A DNA stretch of 41,915 nt, from NCBI RefSeq assembly GCF_904846215.1, contig NZ_CAJGZK010000025.1:1-41915 (forward strand), read 5' to 3'. The notes beneath the pieces were generated by a model. It did not search any database. It was not told the origin of the DNA and saw only the letters and a list, made by a program, of their open reading frames with translations. How positions within the stretch are numbered: the stretch's first letter is position 1; every line of letters starts with the position of its first letter. Positions 8,688 through 16,760 of this stretch are shown piece by piece. The stretch comes from Psychrobacter glacincola (GTDB taxonomy: Bacteria > Pseudomonadota > Gammaproteobacteria > Pseudomonadales > Moraxellaceae). The translations under genes and the position numbers were made by a program.

Positions 8688-10155
8688 TATTTATCCCTAA
8701 CCTTGGATTCTTTCCTGTAAATAGTCCACTAGGATCAATATCATCAAAACCATGGCGCATTAATGCATTCCAGCTCAAGTTATTATTTTGTTTAGAGTCC
8801 TCTTTAGAAAGCATAAGTCTTTCTGTAGCATCATTTAAATCTGCCGTAATTTCGATGGACGTTGGGGTAGTGTAAACAGCTTGCGATTCTATAGATGCAT
8901 GATGTAAGCACTTCTTAATGACTATCTCTTGTACACCTGCGCGACGCAAACGTCTTCCGTAGCTATGACGGTGAGAATGTGGTGATAAACCGTCAGGTTT
9001 ACTGGGATTAAGACCAATTCGCTTAAGACCTCGATGATAACTGTCATGAAAAGCATTTAAAGTATAAGGGTTACCAAGATGACTGTGGTGAAAGCTTACG
9101 AAAGCGTAAGGATGATGACGATCAACACTTATTAGAAGTCGAATATAATCTTGCCAAAGCTTTGCAAATACCTTACCAAAAATTGTAGGGAACCAATGTA
9201 CTTCAATGTATTCGTCTTTACTATCTGTAACTCTTGCTTTCCATCCAACACGTTTTTTACCTATTAATTCATTACGGGGACTTAGAGCATATTTTTCTTT
9301 TAGGTAAGCAGCTCTAGTGGTCTTTCCAGAGCGTCCACGCCACCCATTAGGAGCTTTTCCATCTTCAGGATGATAAATACGAACTTTCACATTATCAGAG
9401 TCAAAGGGATCTATAAGAACATCTTCAATCCAAAGGTGTAAAGCTTCGGACTCTCTTAAACCACCACCGTGTAGAAGTAATAGAATCAGCTGATCACGAA
9501 TAGCAACCCTAAGGTCTTTTGCACCTCCTAAGCCATCAATATAAAAACTTTCGAAATAGTGCTCTGGAAATTCTATCGCTTCTTGTTTTTGCTTACCTAA
9601 TGAACGTTTACCTTGTACCCTACGAGCATTTCTAGAGGTGGAATTAATCTGCTTATCTTTAATATGACCTAGAAAATCATACTGATTTTTACGAAACCAA
9701 GCTGCGTAATTGAGCCTTTGCGTAACACTATCTGCTTCAACCATTGGGTTGATTGAATTTAGATTATATTCTTCTACCATCCAATCGGTTAATCTGCTTA
9801 AAGCATTTATGTGTAACCTTGCAACCTGCTTACTACAAGGTAACCAATATAAGCCTGATGGATCTAAACCTTCTTCATTAATAGTTCCTGTGTACAAGCG
9901 ACTACTAAATATTTCAAATAAGTTTCCAGGCGACTCAAAGCCACTTGTATTAGCAGTCATATATTCAATTAGAAGCTGAGTAGCTTTTATATAATTATTG
10001 ATTGTGGAATGACTCTTACCATCTCTTTTTAACTTTAATGCATAGTCCATTAATGGTTTTAAGATTTCATTACTCTCACTAATTAGAACAGGAATCTCTG
10101 AATAGACTCCCGAATCATCTTGAATTACTTTTGCCCTAACTCTGACAGTCTTCAT
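8674..10155 (-). CDS. gmtY: Gamma-mobile-trio tyrosine recombinase GmtY
   Basis: A 493-residue site-specific recombinase. The N-terminal core-binding domain (about residues 30-135) includes YALKLKRDGKSHSTINNYIK. The catalytic domain has Arg234 in GGGLRESEALHLW, His393-x-x-Arg396 in SPHSHRHSYG, His419 in CLHHASIESQ, and Tyr428 in AVYTTPT, so a full set of tyrosine recombinase residues is present. GmtY leads the gmtY-gmtZ-gmtX operon and is expected to catalyse integration or excision of the island with GmtZ. Upstream lie a strong minus-strand terminator (10233-10260) and a CRISPR-like mini-array, so the operon should have its own promoter in the AT-rich stretch at about 10156-10230. The family name rests on gene order and on how the neighbours look. 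Confidence 0.8.
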   Translation of the reverse strand: MKTVRVRAKVIQDDSGVYSEIPVLISESNEILKPLMDYALKLKRDGKSHSTINNYIKATQLLIEYMTANTSGFESPGNLFEIFSSRLYTGTINEEGLDPSGLYWLPCSKQVARLHINALSRLTDWMVEEYNLNSINPMVEADSVTQRLNYAAWFRKNQYDFLGHIKDKQINSTSRNARRVQGKRSLGKQKQEAIEFPEHYFESFYIDGLGGAKDLRVAIRDQLILLLLHGGGLRESEALHLWIEDVLIDPFDSDNVKVRIYHPEDGKAPNGWRGRSGKTTRAAYLKEKYALSPRNELIGKKRVGWKARVTDSKDEYIEVHWFPTIFGKVFAKLWQDYIRLLISVDRHHPYAFVSFHHSHLGNPYTLNAFHDSYHRGLKRIGLNPSKPDGLSPHSHRHSYGRRLRRAGVQEIVIKKCLHHASIESQAVYTTPTSIEITADLNDATERLMLSKEDSKQNNNLSWNALMRHGFDDIDPSGLFTGKNPRLGINNESN

Positions 10156-10232
10156 GTATTTAACTCTATATGCTTTAAGCTAATCTATATATTATACACT
10201 TTTTACTAGAACTAATGTGTTTAATGTTATCT

Positions 10233-10260
10233 AAAAAAAGACTCTTTAGGAGAGTCTCTT
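10233..10260 (-). terminator. Rho-independent terminator between the CRISPR mini-array and gmtY
   Basis: On the minus strand AAGAGACTC pairs with GAGTCTTTT across a 7-base loop, giving about 9 bp with one G-U pair, followed by a run of T. It would stop transcription coming from the mini-array before gmtY. It could therefore define the mini-array as a separate small transcription unit and insulate gmtY. Confidence 0.7.
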
Positions 10261-10282
10261 ATATGTTTTATACACTTATCAG

Positions 10283-10370
10283 TACTAGTAATAACTATGC
10301 GGTGATGAAGAACAAGACTTTGATTATATAAACGACATTGATTTTCTAAGTCACCTATGCGGTGATGAAA
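10283..10370 (-). CRISPR. Type I-F-like CRISPR mini-array: two repeats, one 32-bp spacer, no cas genes in the window
   Basis: CTATGCGGTGATGAA occurs at 10295-10309 and again at 10355-10369, exactly 60 bp apart. The right copy extends to a full 28-bp unit (10343-10370) with the type I-F layout. On the minus strand it starts with TTCATCACCGCATAGGTGAC and ends with TTAGAAA, and CACC/GGTG form the small stem. The left unit (10283-10310) keeps only the first half, so its hairpin is lost, as in a degenerate terminal repeat. The spacer between them (10311-10342) is 32 bp, the standard I-F length. A terminator follows on the minus strand at 10233-10260. No leader can be recognised; copZ begins 24 bp beyond the array on the other strand. 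Confidence 0.72.
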
Positions 10371-10393
10371 TAAAACTTATTTGGAGAAAGGGT

Positions 10394-10588
10394 ATGAAAC
10401 TATTGATTGCAAATATGAACTGTGGCGGTTGTGCCCGTGGTGTGACAGCAGCTATTCAGAATATCGACTCAAAGGCCAAGGTTAAGATTGATTTAGCAGC
10501 CAAAGTGGTCAGTATCGAAACCATCGCCAGTATTGAGCAGATGACAGCTGCTTTAGCAAAAGGCGGTTTCCCTGCACAAGCGCAATGA
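10394..10588 (+). CDS. copZ: CopZ-like heavy-metal-associated (HMA) chaperone
   Basis: A 64-residue single-domain HMA protein with a ferredoxin-like beta-alpha-beta-beta-alpha-beta length. The metal site is MNCGGC near the N-terminus (residues 8-13), the usual M-x-C-x-x-C. It should bind Cu(I) or another soft metal in the cytoplasm and pass it to a P-type ATPase. GGAGAAAGGG precedes the ATG. It converges on cadR and belongs to the same metal module as the ATPase at 11343, but it has its own transcript direction. Its cognate pump could also be elsewhere, since that ATPase looks like a Cd/Zn/Pb pump. Its promoter must lie in or beside the CRISPR-like repeat. Confidence 0.85.
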   Translation: MKLLIANMNCGGCARGVTAAIQNIDSKAKVKIDLAAKVVSIETIASIEQMTAALAKGGFPAQAQ

Positions 10589-10672
10589 ATCAGCCTTATA
10601 AACGCGCAGCCTATCTGTTTGACAGAAAGGACGATGGGCTGAATCACATCTGAAAATATTGACCAGTTGAAA

Positions 10673-10714
10673 AAAATCTGACATGGGCAACTGCATCTTA
10701 GTGATGCGTTTGCC
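10673..10714 (-). terminator. Probable terminator of cadR
   Basis: GGGCAACTGCATC at 10684-10696 pairs with GATGCGTTTGCCC at 10702-10714 apart from two mismatches, across a 5-base loop. On the minus strand the hairpin is followed a few bases later by a run of T (complement of the A-run near 10674-10680). It fits as the transcription stop for the minus-strand regulator gene and may also limit convergent read-through from copZ. Confidence 0.55.
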
Positions 10715-10780
10715 CCGCGCCTTTGGTTATAGGTCTACTTTTAATGATAAAAAGTGGACAGTGTTATCAAAATGAATACT

Positions 10781-11191
10781 TTATCTATGACACGAGTTAT
10801 CGGCAAGCGCATGCAATATTCCGCAGGATTCAGCTAGCGCTTCACTTGCGCATTTTTGCCGCAACGCTAGTAGATGTTGCTTTAATTGTATCAGCTCTTC
10901 CATACGTGTCTCTACCGCATCGATATGCTCATCCAATAGCACATTGACCTCACCGCAGTTTTCATCAGGTTTATCTCTATATTGAAGCAGGGTTCGTACT
11001 TCATCCAAAGTCATATCGAGCGTACGGCAGTGCAGGATAAATTGTAGACGCTCAAAATGCGCTTCATTATACAAACGATAGTTGCCTTGGCTACGCGCAG
11101 GTTTTGGTAATAACCTCTCTTTCTCATAATAGCGAATGGTTTCGACCGTCGCACCGGTGCGCGTGGCAAGCTCACCAATTTTGATTAGCAT
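10781..11191 (-). CDS. cadR: MerR-family Cd(II)/Pb(II)-responsive regulator (CadR/PbrR type)
   Basis: A 136-residue regulator. The winged helix at residues 1-70 is typical MerR: KIGELATRTGATVETIRYYE and NYRLYNEAHFERLQFI. A dimerisation helix follows, with metal-site cysteines in ENCGEV (about residue 78), QKCAS (about 113) and ESCGIL (about 122), and a terminal NSCHR. The Cys spacing fits CadR/PbrR rather than CueR, ZntR or MerR. It is divergent from the P-type ATPase, whose promoter has the MerR-type long spacer, so it should repress that promoter without metal and activate it with Cd, Pb or Zn. Confidence 0.88.
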   Translation of the reverse strand: MLIKIGELATRTGATVETIRYYEKERLLPKPARSQGNYRLYNEAHFERLQFILHCRTLDMTLDEVRTLLQYRDKPDENCGEVNVLLDEHIDAVETRMEELIQLKQHLLALRQKCASEALAESCGILHALADNSCHR

Positions 11192-11242
11192 GTGTATCTC
11201 CTTAAATAGTATTTTCTATTATCTAAACAATAAAGTAACTAT

Positions 11243-11272
11243 AAGGTTTGCTGATAAAAAATCAAACCTCTT
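11243..11272. promoter_or_regulatory. Inverted repeat in the cadR-cadA intergenic region
   Basis: AGGTTTG is followed 12-16 bases later by CAAACCT, giving a second dyad between cadR and the main operator. Just upstream, AAAGTAACTATAAGG resembles the AAAGTTACTATAGGG of the mapped operator. It may be a secondary CadR site used for autoregulation. This is inferred from sequence only. Confidence 0.35.
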
Positions 11273-11286
11273 TATCGTTAAAAGTC

Positions 11287-11317
11287 TTGACCCTAAAGTT
11301 ACTATAGGGTTCATACT
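11287..11317 (+). promoter_or_regulatory. MerR-type promoter/operator for the P-type ATPase
   Basis: TTGACC at 11287-11292 is a -35 box and CATACT at 11312-11317 the -10, separated by 19 bp, the long spacer typical of MerR-family promoters. The spacer contains the near-perfect dyad ACCCTAAAGTTACTATAGGG (11290-11309, completed by T 11310), where CadR should bind and untwist the DNA when metal is present. It sits 26 bp before the ATPase ATG. Confidence 0.85.
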
Positions 11318-11342
11318 GCCTTTAACAAGAGGAGAAGTGATT

Positions 11343-13496
11343 ATGCAATATCATATTGAAGGTATGGACTGTGCCAGTTGTGTTGGTAAAATCGAGCGGG
11401 CGTTAATGCGAATACCTGGTGTCTCTGAGGTTCAGTTAAACTTTGCGACTCAAAAGCTAGAGCTAACCTTGGCGCCTGATACGAATACTGGCGTTAAAGA
11501 TATCGAGAAAACCATTAAAAGCCTAGGGTTTGGTGTGTCAGCGTTAACGGGTCAACAAAATGAGAGGGGCAATGATGGTAATCAATCAGCGGTGGACAAT
11601 CAGCGCTGGTGGCAAACCATAAAAGGCAAACAGGTCATTGGTACGGGGCTTTTGATGGGTGCCGCATATGTATTGTCTTTAATTTTCCCTGAATATGGCG
11701 CATGGGCTTTTATTGCCGCTGTGGCTATCGGTGTCCTACCATTTGCTCGCAAAGCTTCTGCACTGGCGTTAGCAGGATCGCCTTTTTCAATTGAAATGCT
11801 CATGTCTGTTGCGGCTATTGGCGCGCTTATCATAGGTGAAGCTGAAGAAGCGGCTGCCGTGGTCTTTTTATTCTCGGTTGGGGAGCTATTAGAGAGTGTC
11901 GCAGCTAATCGTGCGCGCGCAGGAATCAGAGCATTATCGTCGCTTGTGCCAAAGACAGCTATTTTACTGGACGCGCAAGGACAACAACGTCAGGTGGCAG
12001 CGACTTCACTACAAGTGAATGATAAGGTGCTTGTGCGTCCTGGTGATAGAGTCTCTGCTGATGGCGTGATTGTTCAAGGTACGTCTAGCCTTGATGAGTC
12101 ACCTGTGACGGGAGAGTCTGTTCCTGTTGCCAAAACCATAGGCGATGAGGTCTTTGCTGGATCTATCAACGTTGATGGGGTACTACAAATACGCGTAGAA
12201 AAAACAGCGGCAGATAATACAATTGCTCGTATTATTGAGCTTGTGGAGCGGGCACAAGCGTCCAAAGCACCGACTGCACGCTTTATTGAAGCCTTTAGCC
12301 GCTACTATACGCCTATCGTTATGGCGATTGCGGCTTTAGTGATTATTATCCCACCTCTATTGATGGGAGCAGAATGGGGAGTATGGCTATACCGTGGTTT
12401 AGCGCTATTACTGATCGCCTGTCCTTGTGCTCTTGTGCTGTCAACACCTGCCGCTATTGCCTCAGGTTTGGCTGTCGGCACGCGCCATGGACTGCTTATC
12501 AAAGGAGGTAATGTCATGGAGTTGGTGGGTCAGGTCAACACTGTCGCTTTTGATAAAACGGGTACTTTGACCGAGGGCAAACCTCGAGTAACCGATATCA
12601 TTGATTTTAAAACAGTACATGGCGATGCTGAGGGTCGCGATAAACTACTGTCACTGTTTGCAAGTGTCGATGCTACCTCCAGTCATCCGCTTGCTATTGC
12701 TATTGTGGATCATGCCAAAGCCGCTAAGGTAGTCATACCTGGATCCTCCAACGCCTTTGCGACCGCAGGTAAAGCGGTTCATGCAACGGTTGCTGGACGC
12801 TCTTTGGCCATCGGCTCACCAGTCTACGTCGCTGAGAAAGTGATGTTGCCAGCTGAGCAGCAGATTCAAATTGAGATGCTACAAAATGATGGTAAAACGG
12901 TTTCTATTTTGTTTGATGAGCAAACGAGGGAGGCGCTCGGATTGGTCGCTCTACGTGATGAGTTACGAGAGGATGCAAAGCAGGCCATTGCCCAGCTTAA
13001 CAAGATGAACGTGCGCTCCGTCATGCTCACAGGTGACAACAGTCGTACGGCAAAAGCGCTTGCCAGTCAGTTAGATATAGAGTGGAAAGCTGAGCTGTTA
13101 CCTGAAGACAAGCTACGTCTACTCAGTGAGATGCAAAGCAATAGTAAAATAGCGATGATTGGTGATGGTATCAATGATGCACCCGCTTTGGCAGCGGCAG
13201 ACATTGGCATTGCGATGGGCAGTGGCACGGATGTGGCTATCGAAACGGCTGATATTGCCCTATTAAAAAGCCGCGTGATAGACGTTGCTAACCTTATTGC
13301 CTTATCCCGCGCCACCATGAGAAATATCCATCAAAATGTCATATTTGCACTTGGGTTAAAGGGCATATTTCTGATAACCACTGTGCTCGGCGTGACAGGG
13401 CTTTGGATTGCTGTGCTAGCGGATACTGGTGCTACAGTACTGGTGACGCTGAATGCATTGCGTTTACTGCGTTTTAAAACAAGATCTTCCGATTAA
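11343..13496 (+). CDS. cadA: Heavy-metal translocating P1B-type ATPase (Cd/Zn/Pb export)
   Basis: A 717-residue inner-membrane pump. ATG 11343 is chosen because GGAG lies 8 bases upstream and the longer frame crosses the promoter. An N-terminal HMA domain has GMDCASC (7-13). Membrane helices follow from about residue 98. The actuator motif TGES is at 256-259, the ion-channel motif CPC at 360-362 (IACPCALVLSTPA), the phosphorylated Asp404 in DKTGTLTEGKP, then MLTGDN and GDGINDAPAL. The CPC motif with a CadR-type regulator points to divalent Cd/Zn/Pb export rather than copper. It is complete and of normal length. ZntA would be an equally good name. Confidence 0.92.
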   Translation: MQYHIEGMDCASCVGKIERALMRIPGVSEVQLNFATQKLELTLAPDTNTGVKDIEKTIKSLGFGVSALTGQQNERGNDGNQSAVDNQRWWQTIKGKQVIGTGLLMGAAYVLSLIFPEYGAWAFIAAVAIGVLPFARKASALALAGSPFSIEMLMSVAAIGALIIGEAEEAAAVVFLFSVGELLESVAANRARAGIRALSSLVPKTAILLDAQGQQRQVAATSLQVNDKVLVRPGDRVSADGVIVQGTSSLDESPVTGESVPVAKTIGDEVFAGSINVDGVLQIRVEKTAADNTIARIIELVERAQASKAPTARFIEAFSRYYTPIVMAIAALVIIIPPLLMGAEWGVWLYRGLALLLIACPCALVLSTPAAIASGLAVGTRHGLLIKGGNVMELVGQVNTVAFDKTGTLTEGKPRVTDIIDFKTVHGDAEGRDKLLSLFASVDATSSHPLAIAIVDHAKAAKVVIPGSSNAFATAGKAVHATVAGRSLAIGSPVYVAEKVMLPAEQQIQIEMLQNDGKTVSILFDEQTREALGLVALRDELREDAKQAIAQLNKMNVRSVMLTGDNSRTAKALASQLDIEWKAELLPEDKLRLLSEMQSNSKIAMIGDGINDAPALAAADIGIAMGSGTDVAIETADIALLKSRVIDVANLIALSRATMRNIHQNVIFALGLKGIFLITTVLGVTGLWIAVLADTGATVLVTLNALRLLRFKTRSSD

Positions 13497-13513
13497 TTAT
13501 CATTAAAGGATAA

Positions 13514-13545
13514 GGCGGTCGCAACTACATTGGGACCGTTTTATT
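13514..13545 (+). terminator. Possible terminator after the P-type ATPase
   Basis: CGGTC pairs with GACCG across a loop of about 13 bases and is followed by TTTTATT. The stem is short, so this is only a likely stop for the ATPase transcript. Confidence 0.4.
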
Positions 13546-13610
13546 AAACCTATCTCCTGCCTACAAGCAGTCAATGCACCTACCTTTAATCCAGAAATCG
13601 CCTAAACCTA

Positions 13611-14591
13611 TCACTCTTCATCCAGAGTAAATCTGCGCCGATACTCACTTGGTGTCAAACCAACAATGCGCTTAAATATTTTACGAAACGCACTAACATC
13701 ACTATAACCCACCTTCCACGCTATTTGCTCAACAGGCATTAAAGAGAACTGTAGAAAGTCTTTTGCACTACCAATGCGTAATCGCTGACAGTATTCTGTT
13801 GATGTCATGCCCGTCGCCTTATGGAAACGGCGCAGAAAAGTGCGCTCCTCTAACTGCGTACAACTGGCTAGGGTGGATAAATCAATAACCCGTGCTTCTG
13901 TTTTTTGTAGCCAATGCTGCACCTTTAGTATGGCGGCATCACCATGAGTGAGGTTGGGAGAAAACGCACTGTAATAGCATTGTTCACGCCTTGAGGGGTC
14001 AATTAACAATGCACGAGCGGCCTCATTCATCACCTGTGAGCCAAGAAAGCGGTCAACCATCCTAAGCCCCAAGTCCGTCCAAGCCATCGCGCCACCAGCG
14101 GTCACAATATCACCGTCTTCGATAATAATGCGATCGACATCCAGATCGACATCAGGGAAGCGCTGTTCAAACTCTTCTACATAACCCCAATGCGTGGTTG
14201 CCTTGCGCTTGGAGAGTAGTCCTGTTTCGCCCAATAAAAAAGCACCAGCGCAGACGGATGACAATATCACCCCTGTCGAATGCTGATCTCTTAGCCATTC
14301 TAGCCAAGGTTCTGCCGCTTGCTTTGCAATTGGCGTCTCTAACGTGGGTGGAATGATAACGGCCGCTAATTTTCCTGCGCTATCGGGATTGCTCGAAAAA
14401 GTGCAGGTAGGCTGCTGCTTAGAACCCTTAATCTCCCAGTGACTGACCTGTAAAGGCAGATCGGTTGTATCTTGATGTTTGGCAGCGATTTTACTGGCCA
14501 CCATCAGTAAATCAGTCAGCCCAAGGATGGCCGCCATTTGTGCTTTCTCATAGACAATCAAGCCTATTTCAATAGCATGTTTTTGTTTCAT
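13611..14591 (-). CDS. GlxA-type AraC-family regulator (DJ-1/PfpI + AraC HTH)
   Basis: A 326-residue regulator. Residues about 1-190 form a DJ-1/PfpI-like domain with the nucleophile-elbow segment GVILSSVCAGAFLLGETGLL. The C-terminal 100 residues hold two AraC helix-turn-helix units (LSTLASCTQLEERTFLRRF and VEQIAWKVGYSDVSAFRKIF) and the family end GLTPSEYRRRF. Related proteins respond to small metabolites, but the ligand here cannot be read from sequence. It is divergent from a cysteine hydrolase gene 106 bp away, which is a common arrangement and its likely target. Confidence 0.88.
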   Translation of the reverse strand: MKQKHAIEIGLIVYEKAQMAAILGLTDLLMVASKIAAKHQDTTDLPLQVSHWEIKGSKQQPTCTFSSNPDSAGKLAAVIIPPTLETPIAKQAAEPWLEWLRDQHSTGVILSSVCAGAFLLGETGLLSKRKATTHWGYVEEFEQRFPDVDLDVDRIIIEDGDIVTAGGAMAWTDLGLRMVDRFLGSQVMNEAARALLIDPSRREQCYYSAFSPNLTHGDAAILKVQHWLQKTEARVIDLSTLASCTQLEERTFLRRFHKATGMTSTEYCQRLRIGSAKDFLQFSLMPVEQIAWKVGYSDVSAFRKIFKRIVGLTPSEYRRRFTLDEE

Positions 14592-14697
14592 ATGTCGTTA
14601 TTAACCTCTTATGTGTCGATGTAGCCACTCGTTAGTGTAGCACAGAGCTTGTAAAATAGACGCCTATACAGTCACTTTGATAAAAAAAGGAATCATC

Positions 14698-15246
14698 ATG
14701 AGCACAAAAGCACTTATCGTTGTAGATATTCAAAATGAGTATTTTCCGCAAGGTAAATTATCACTCGTTGGTATTAATGAAGCCGCTGATAATGCAGCTT
14801 TGGTGATTGAGTCTGCTAGAGAAAAAGGCCATACCGTCATTCATGTTCGTCATGAAATGCCTTCTGCTGACGCACCAATCTTTACGCCTGGTACTGATGG
14901 TGTAGAAATCAATGAGAAAGTAAAGCCTATAGAGGGCGAAGTCGTCATCACTAAGCATTACCCCAATTCGTTTCGTGAGACCTCTCTTAAAGATCTGCTT
15001 GATAAAGAAGACATCAAAGACGTTACCGTGATTGGCGCCATGAGCCACATGTGTATTGATGCAACCGTTCGTGCTGCGGTTGACTTTGGCTATACAACGA
15101 CCACCATCCATGATGCCTGTGCCACGCTTGATCTTGAATTTAATGGCACGACCGTACCCGCAGCTCATGCTCATGCCACCATTATGGCAGCGATTGAGTT
15201 TCTATATGGCGAAGTGATTGACACCCAAACTTGGATTGCGCGTTAG
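14698..15246 (+). CDS. Isochorismatase-family cysteine hydrolase
   Basis: A 182-residue cytoplasmic hydrolase. ATG 14698 is preferred over upstream ATG 14677, because AAGGA lies 6 bases before it and the mature-looking start MSTKALIVVDIQNEYF follows. The catalytic triad of the family is visible: Asp in VVDIQNEYF, Lys in VVITKHYPNSF, and the nucleophilic Cys in GAMSHMCIDATVRAA. Substrates of this family include isochorismate, nicotinamide and other amides, and the sequence alone does not decide. It is probably controlled by the divergent GlxA-type regulator, and a metallo-hydrolase follows in the same direction. Confidence 0.88.
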   Translation: MSTKALIVVDIQNEYFPQGKLSLVGINEAADNAALVIESAREKGHTVIHVRHEMPSADAPIFTPGTDGVEINEKVKPIEGEVVITKHYPNSFRETSLKDLLDKEDIKDVTVIGAMSHMCIDATVRAAVDFGYTTTTIHDACATLDLEFNGTTVPAAHAHATIMAAIEFLYGEVIDTQTWIAR

Positions 15247-15310
15247 TCATAAGTTTTTAAGCAAACCATTATTAACTCATAATATAGACTCATCAATAAG
15301 GCATCAAATT

Positions 15311-16225
15311 ATGAAAATATCGAAATCTCTGACCGGCACCACACTATTAAGTGGTGTCATGTTGTTAACCGCATGTACCACCTTTGCCAGTCCAGCGTCC
15401 AATTCTAACGCGGTAAAACAGACGGCGACCAATACCGTTCAATTTCAGCAAATCCGTAATGCCACGATTAAGCTTGATTATGACGGTACCACGTTTTTAG
15501 TGGATCCTATGCTCGCGGCTAAAAACGCTTATCCAGGGTTTGCAGATACGTTAAATAGCCAAATACGCTATCCAATGGTAGATTTGCCGGTATCTGTTGC
15601 AGAGGTGCTTAAGGCGGATGCTATTATTTTGACCCATTTACATGCGGATCATTGGGACGATGCTGCACGCAACCTGGTCCCTCGTAATATGCCAATTTTT
15701 ACCCAAAATGAAGCCGATGCGGCAATCGTGCGTAAAGATGGCTTTACCGATGTCAGAGTGTTGACAGAGCAAGGGGTGGTGTTTAAAGGCACTAGAATCA
15801 ATAAAACCATCGGACAGCATGGCACTGATGAGATGTACAAAGTTCCAGCGCTTGCTCAGGCACTTGGTAAAACGATGGGTATTGTGTTCCAAAAGCCAAA
15901 CTACAAGACCGTCTATGTAGTAGGGGATACCATTTGGAATAAAGACGTAGAGAATGCGCTGACTCGCTACAAGCCTGATGCGGTCATCCTTAATACAGGC
16001 TATGCAAAGCTGTCTACCTTTGTCGATGACTCTATTATTATGGGTAAAGACGATGTATACCGTGCGTATCAATTCTCACCTAATGCTCAGATAATTAATG
16101 TGCACATGGATACGGTCAATCATGGCGCACTGTCGAAGGCAGAGCTGCGCCGTTTTATCGAAGAAAAACACTTAGACAAACAGCGTGCGCTTGTTCCTAA
16201 TGATGGTCAAACCTATAAATTCTAG
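15311..16225 (+). CDS. Metallo-beta-lactamase-fold hydrolase, lipoprotein
   Basis: A 304-residue protein starting at ATG 15311. A charged N-terminus, a hydrophobic stretch and LLTAC (about residues 16-20) form a lipobox, so it is probably lipid-anchored in the periplasm. The metallo-hydrolase fold shows THLHADHWDD as the H-x-H-x-D-H metal motif, a GQHG segment, VVGDTIWN with the bridging Asp, and a terminal His in INVHMDTVNHGAL. It resembles UlaG-like/broad MBL hydrolases. It follows the cysteine hydrolase by 64 bp and could be co-transcribed. The substrate is unknown. Confidence 0.85.
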   Translation: MKISKSLTGTTLLSGVMLLTACTTFASPASNSNAVKQTATNTVQFQQIRNATIKLDYDGTTFLVDPMLAAKNAYPGFADTLNSQIRYPMVDLPVSVAEVLKADAIILTHLHADHWDDAARNLVPRNMPIFTQNEADAAIVRKDGFTDVRVLTEQGVVFKGTRINKTIGQHGTDEMYKVPALAQALGKTMGIVFQKPNYKTVYVVGDTIWNKDVENALTRYKPDAVILNTGYAKLSTFVDDSIIMGKDDVYRAYQFSPNAQIINVHMDTVNHGALSKAELRRFIEEKHLDKQRALVPNDGQTYKF

Positions 16226-16258
16226 TTCTTTAGAAGTCAATTTTTAGAAGCTTCCCTG

Positions 16259-16287
16259 TGTGGCAATGCTCAAAGTGTGTTGCCACA
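16259..16287. terminator. Hairpin after the metallo-hydrolase gene
   Basis: TGTGGCAA pairs perfectly with TTGCCACA across a 13-base loop. There is no T-run after it on either strand, so it is a weak terminator at best. Its place just after the gene favours a 3' end role. Confidence 0.35.
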
Positions 16288-16318
16288 TATAATAAACACT
16301 GCATAACTGAGACAGTTT

Positions 16319-16588
16319 ATGAATATGCCAGGTAATGAGGATGCGACCTCCAAAAAAAGCCTATCACTAGCAACTGAGCAGCTAACAGCAGCAGGCTTTA
16401 CAGTAGACGCACATCATGTGTCTGCCTCCGATGCTGTTGATGGATTATTGGCTTTTCAAAAGCAAAATGCGGTCGATATTATTGTCATTGGCGCTTACGG
16501 ACATTCTAAATTCCAACAGTTATTTGTTGGCAGTACTACGACAAAAATCATTGCTAAGACGCTATCACCAGTAATTTTGGTTCGCTAA
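16319..16588 (+). pseudogene. Universal stress protein, C-terminal fragment
   Basis: An 89-residue frame ends with the UspA nucleotide-binding signature: GAYGHSKFQQLFVGSTTTKI (G-x-x-G then G-S/T), followed by LSPVILVR. The N-terminal half of a USP domain, with its Asp-containing first strand, is missing, and an in-frame TAA lies 5 codons upstream of the ATG. The residues before the signature suggest it was the second domain of a tandem USP. I read it as a truncated remnant, although a short ATP-binding protein could still be made. It lies alone between the metallo-hydrolase and the arsJ gene. Confidence 0.65.
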
Positions 16589-16627
16589 CTTCTTAGTGTA
16601 GCCAATTCATTAGAAAACGAATACAGT

Positions 16628-16700
16628 AGGGCTAGGATAAAAACTTTACCACTGCTGCATATACCAGCGCAGCAAGTGGCAAGAGTTTTATCCCAGCTCT
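16628..16700. repeat. Long imperfect inverted repeat (about 31-bp arms) downstream of arsJ
   Basis: The left arm (16628-16658) and right arm (16669-16700) are complementary over most of their length; core matches include GGATAAAA/TTTTATCC, CCACT/AGTGG and GCTGC/GCAGC. The loop is about 10 bases. It lies between the USP remnant and the arsenic operon and could form a strong bidirectional terminator hairpin, or be a small MITE-like repeat. Confidence 0.6.
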
Positions 16701-16760
16701 ATATCATCATAAGTGTGTTTTGATTTTAAATAGACAACAGATTCATTGATAAAAATATAA

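Noticed and set aside
15638..16072. Minus-strand open frame of about 140 codons opposite the metallo-hydrolase
   Set aside because: Antisense to a gene with an intact metal-binding motif; no start signal of its own.
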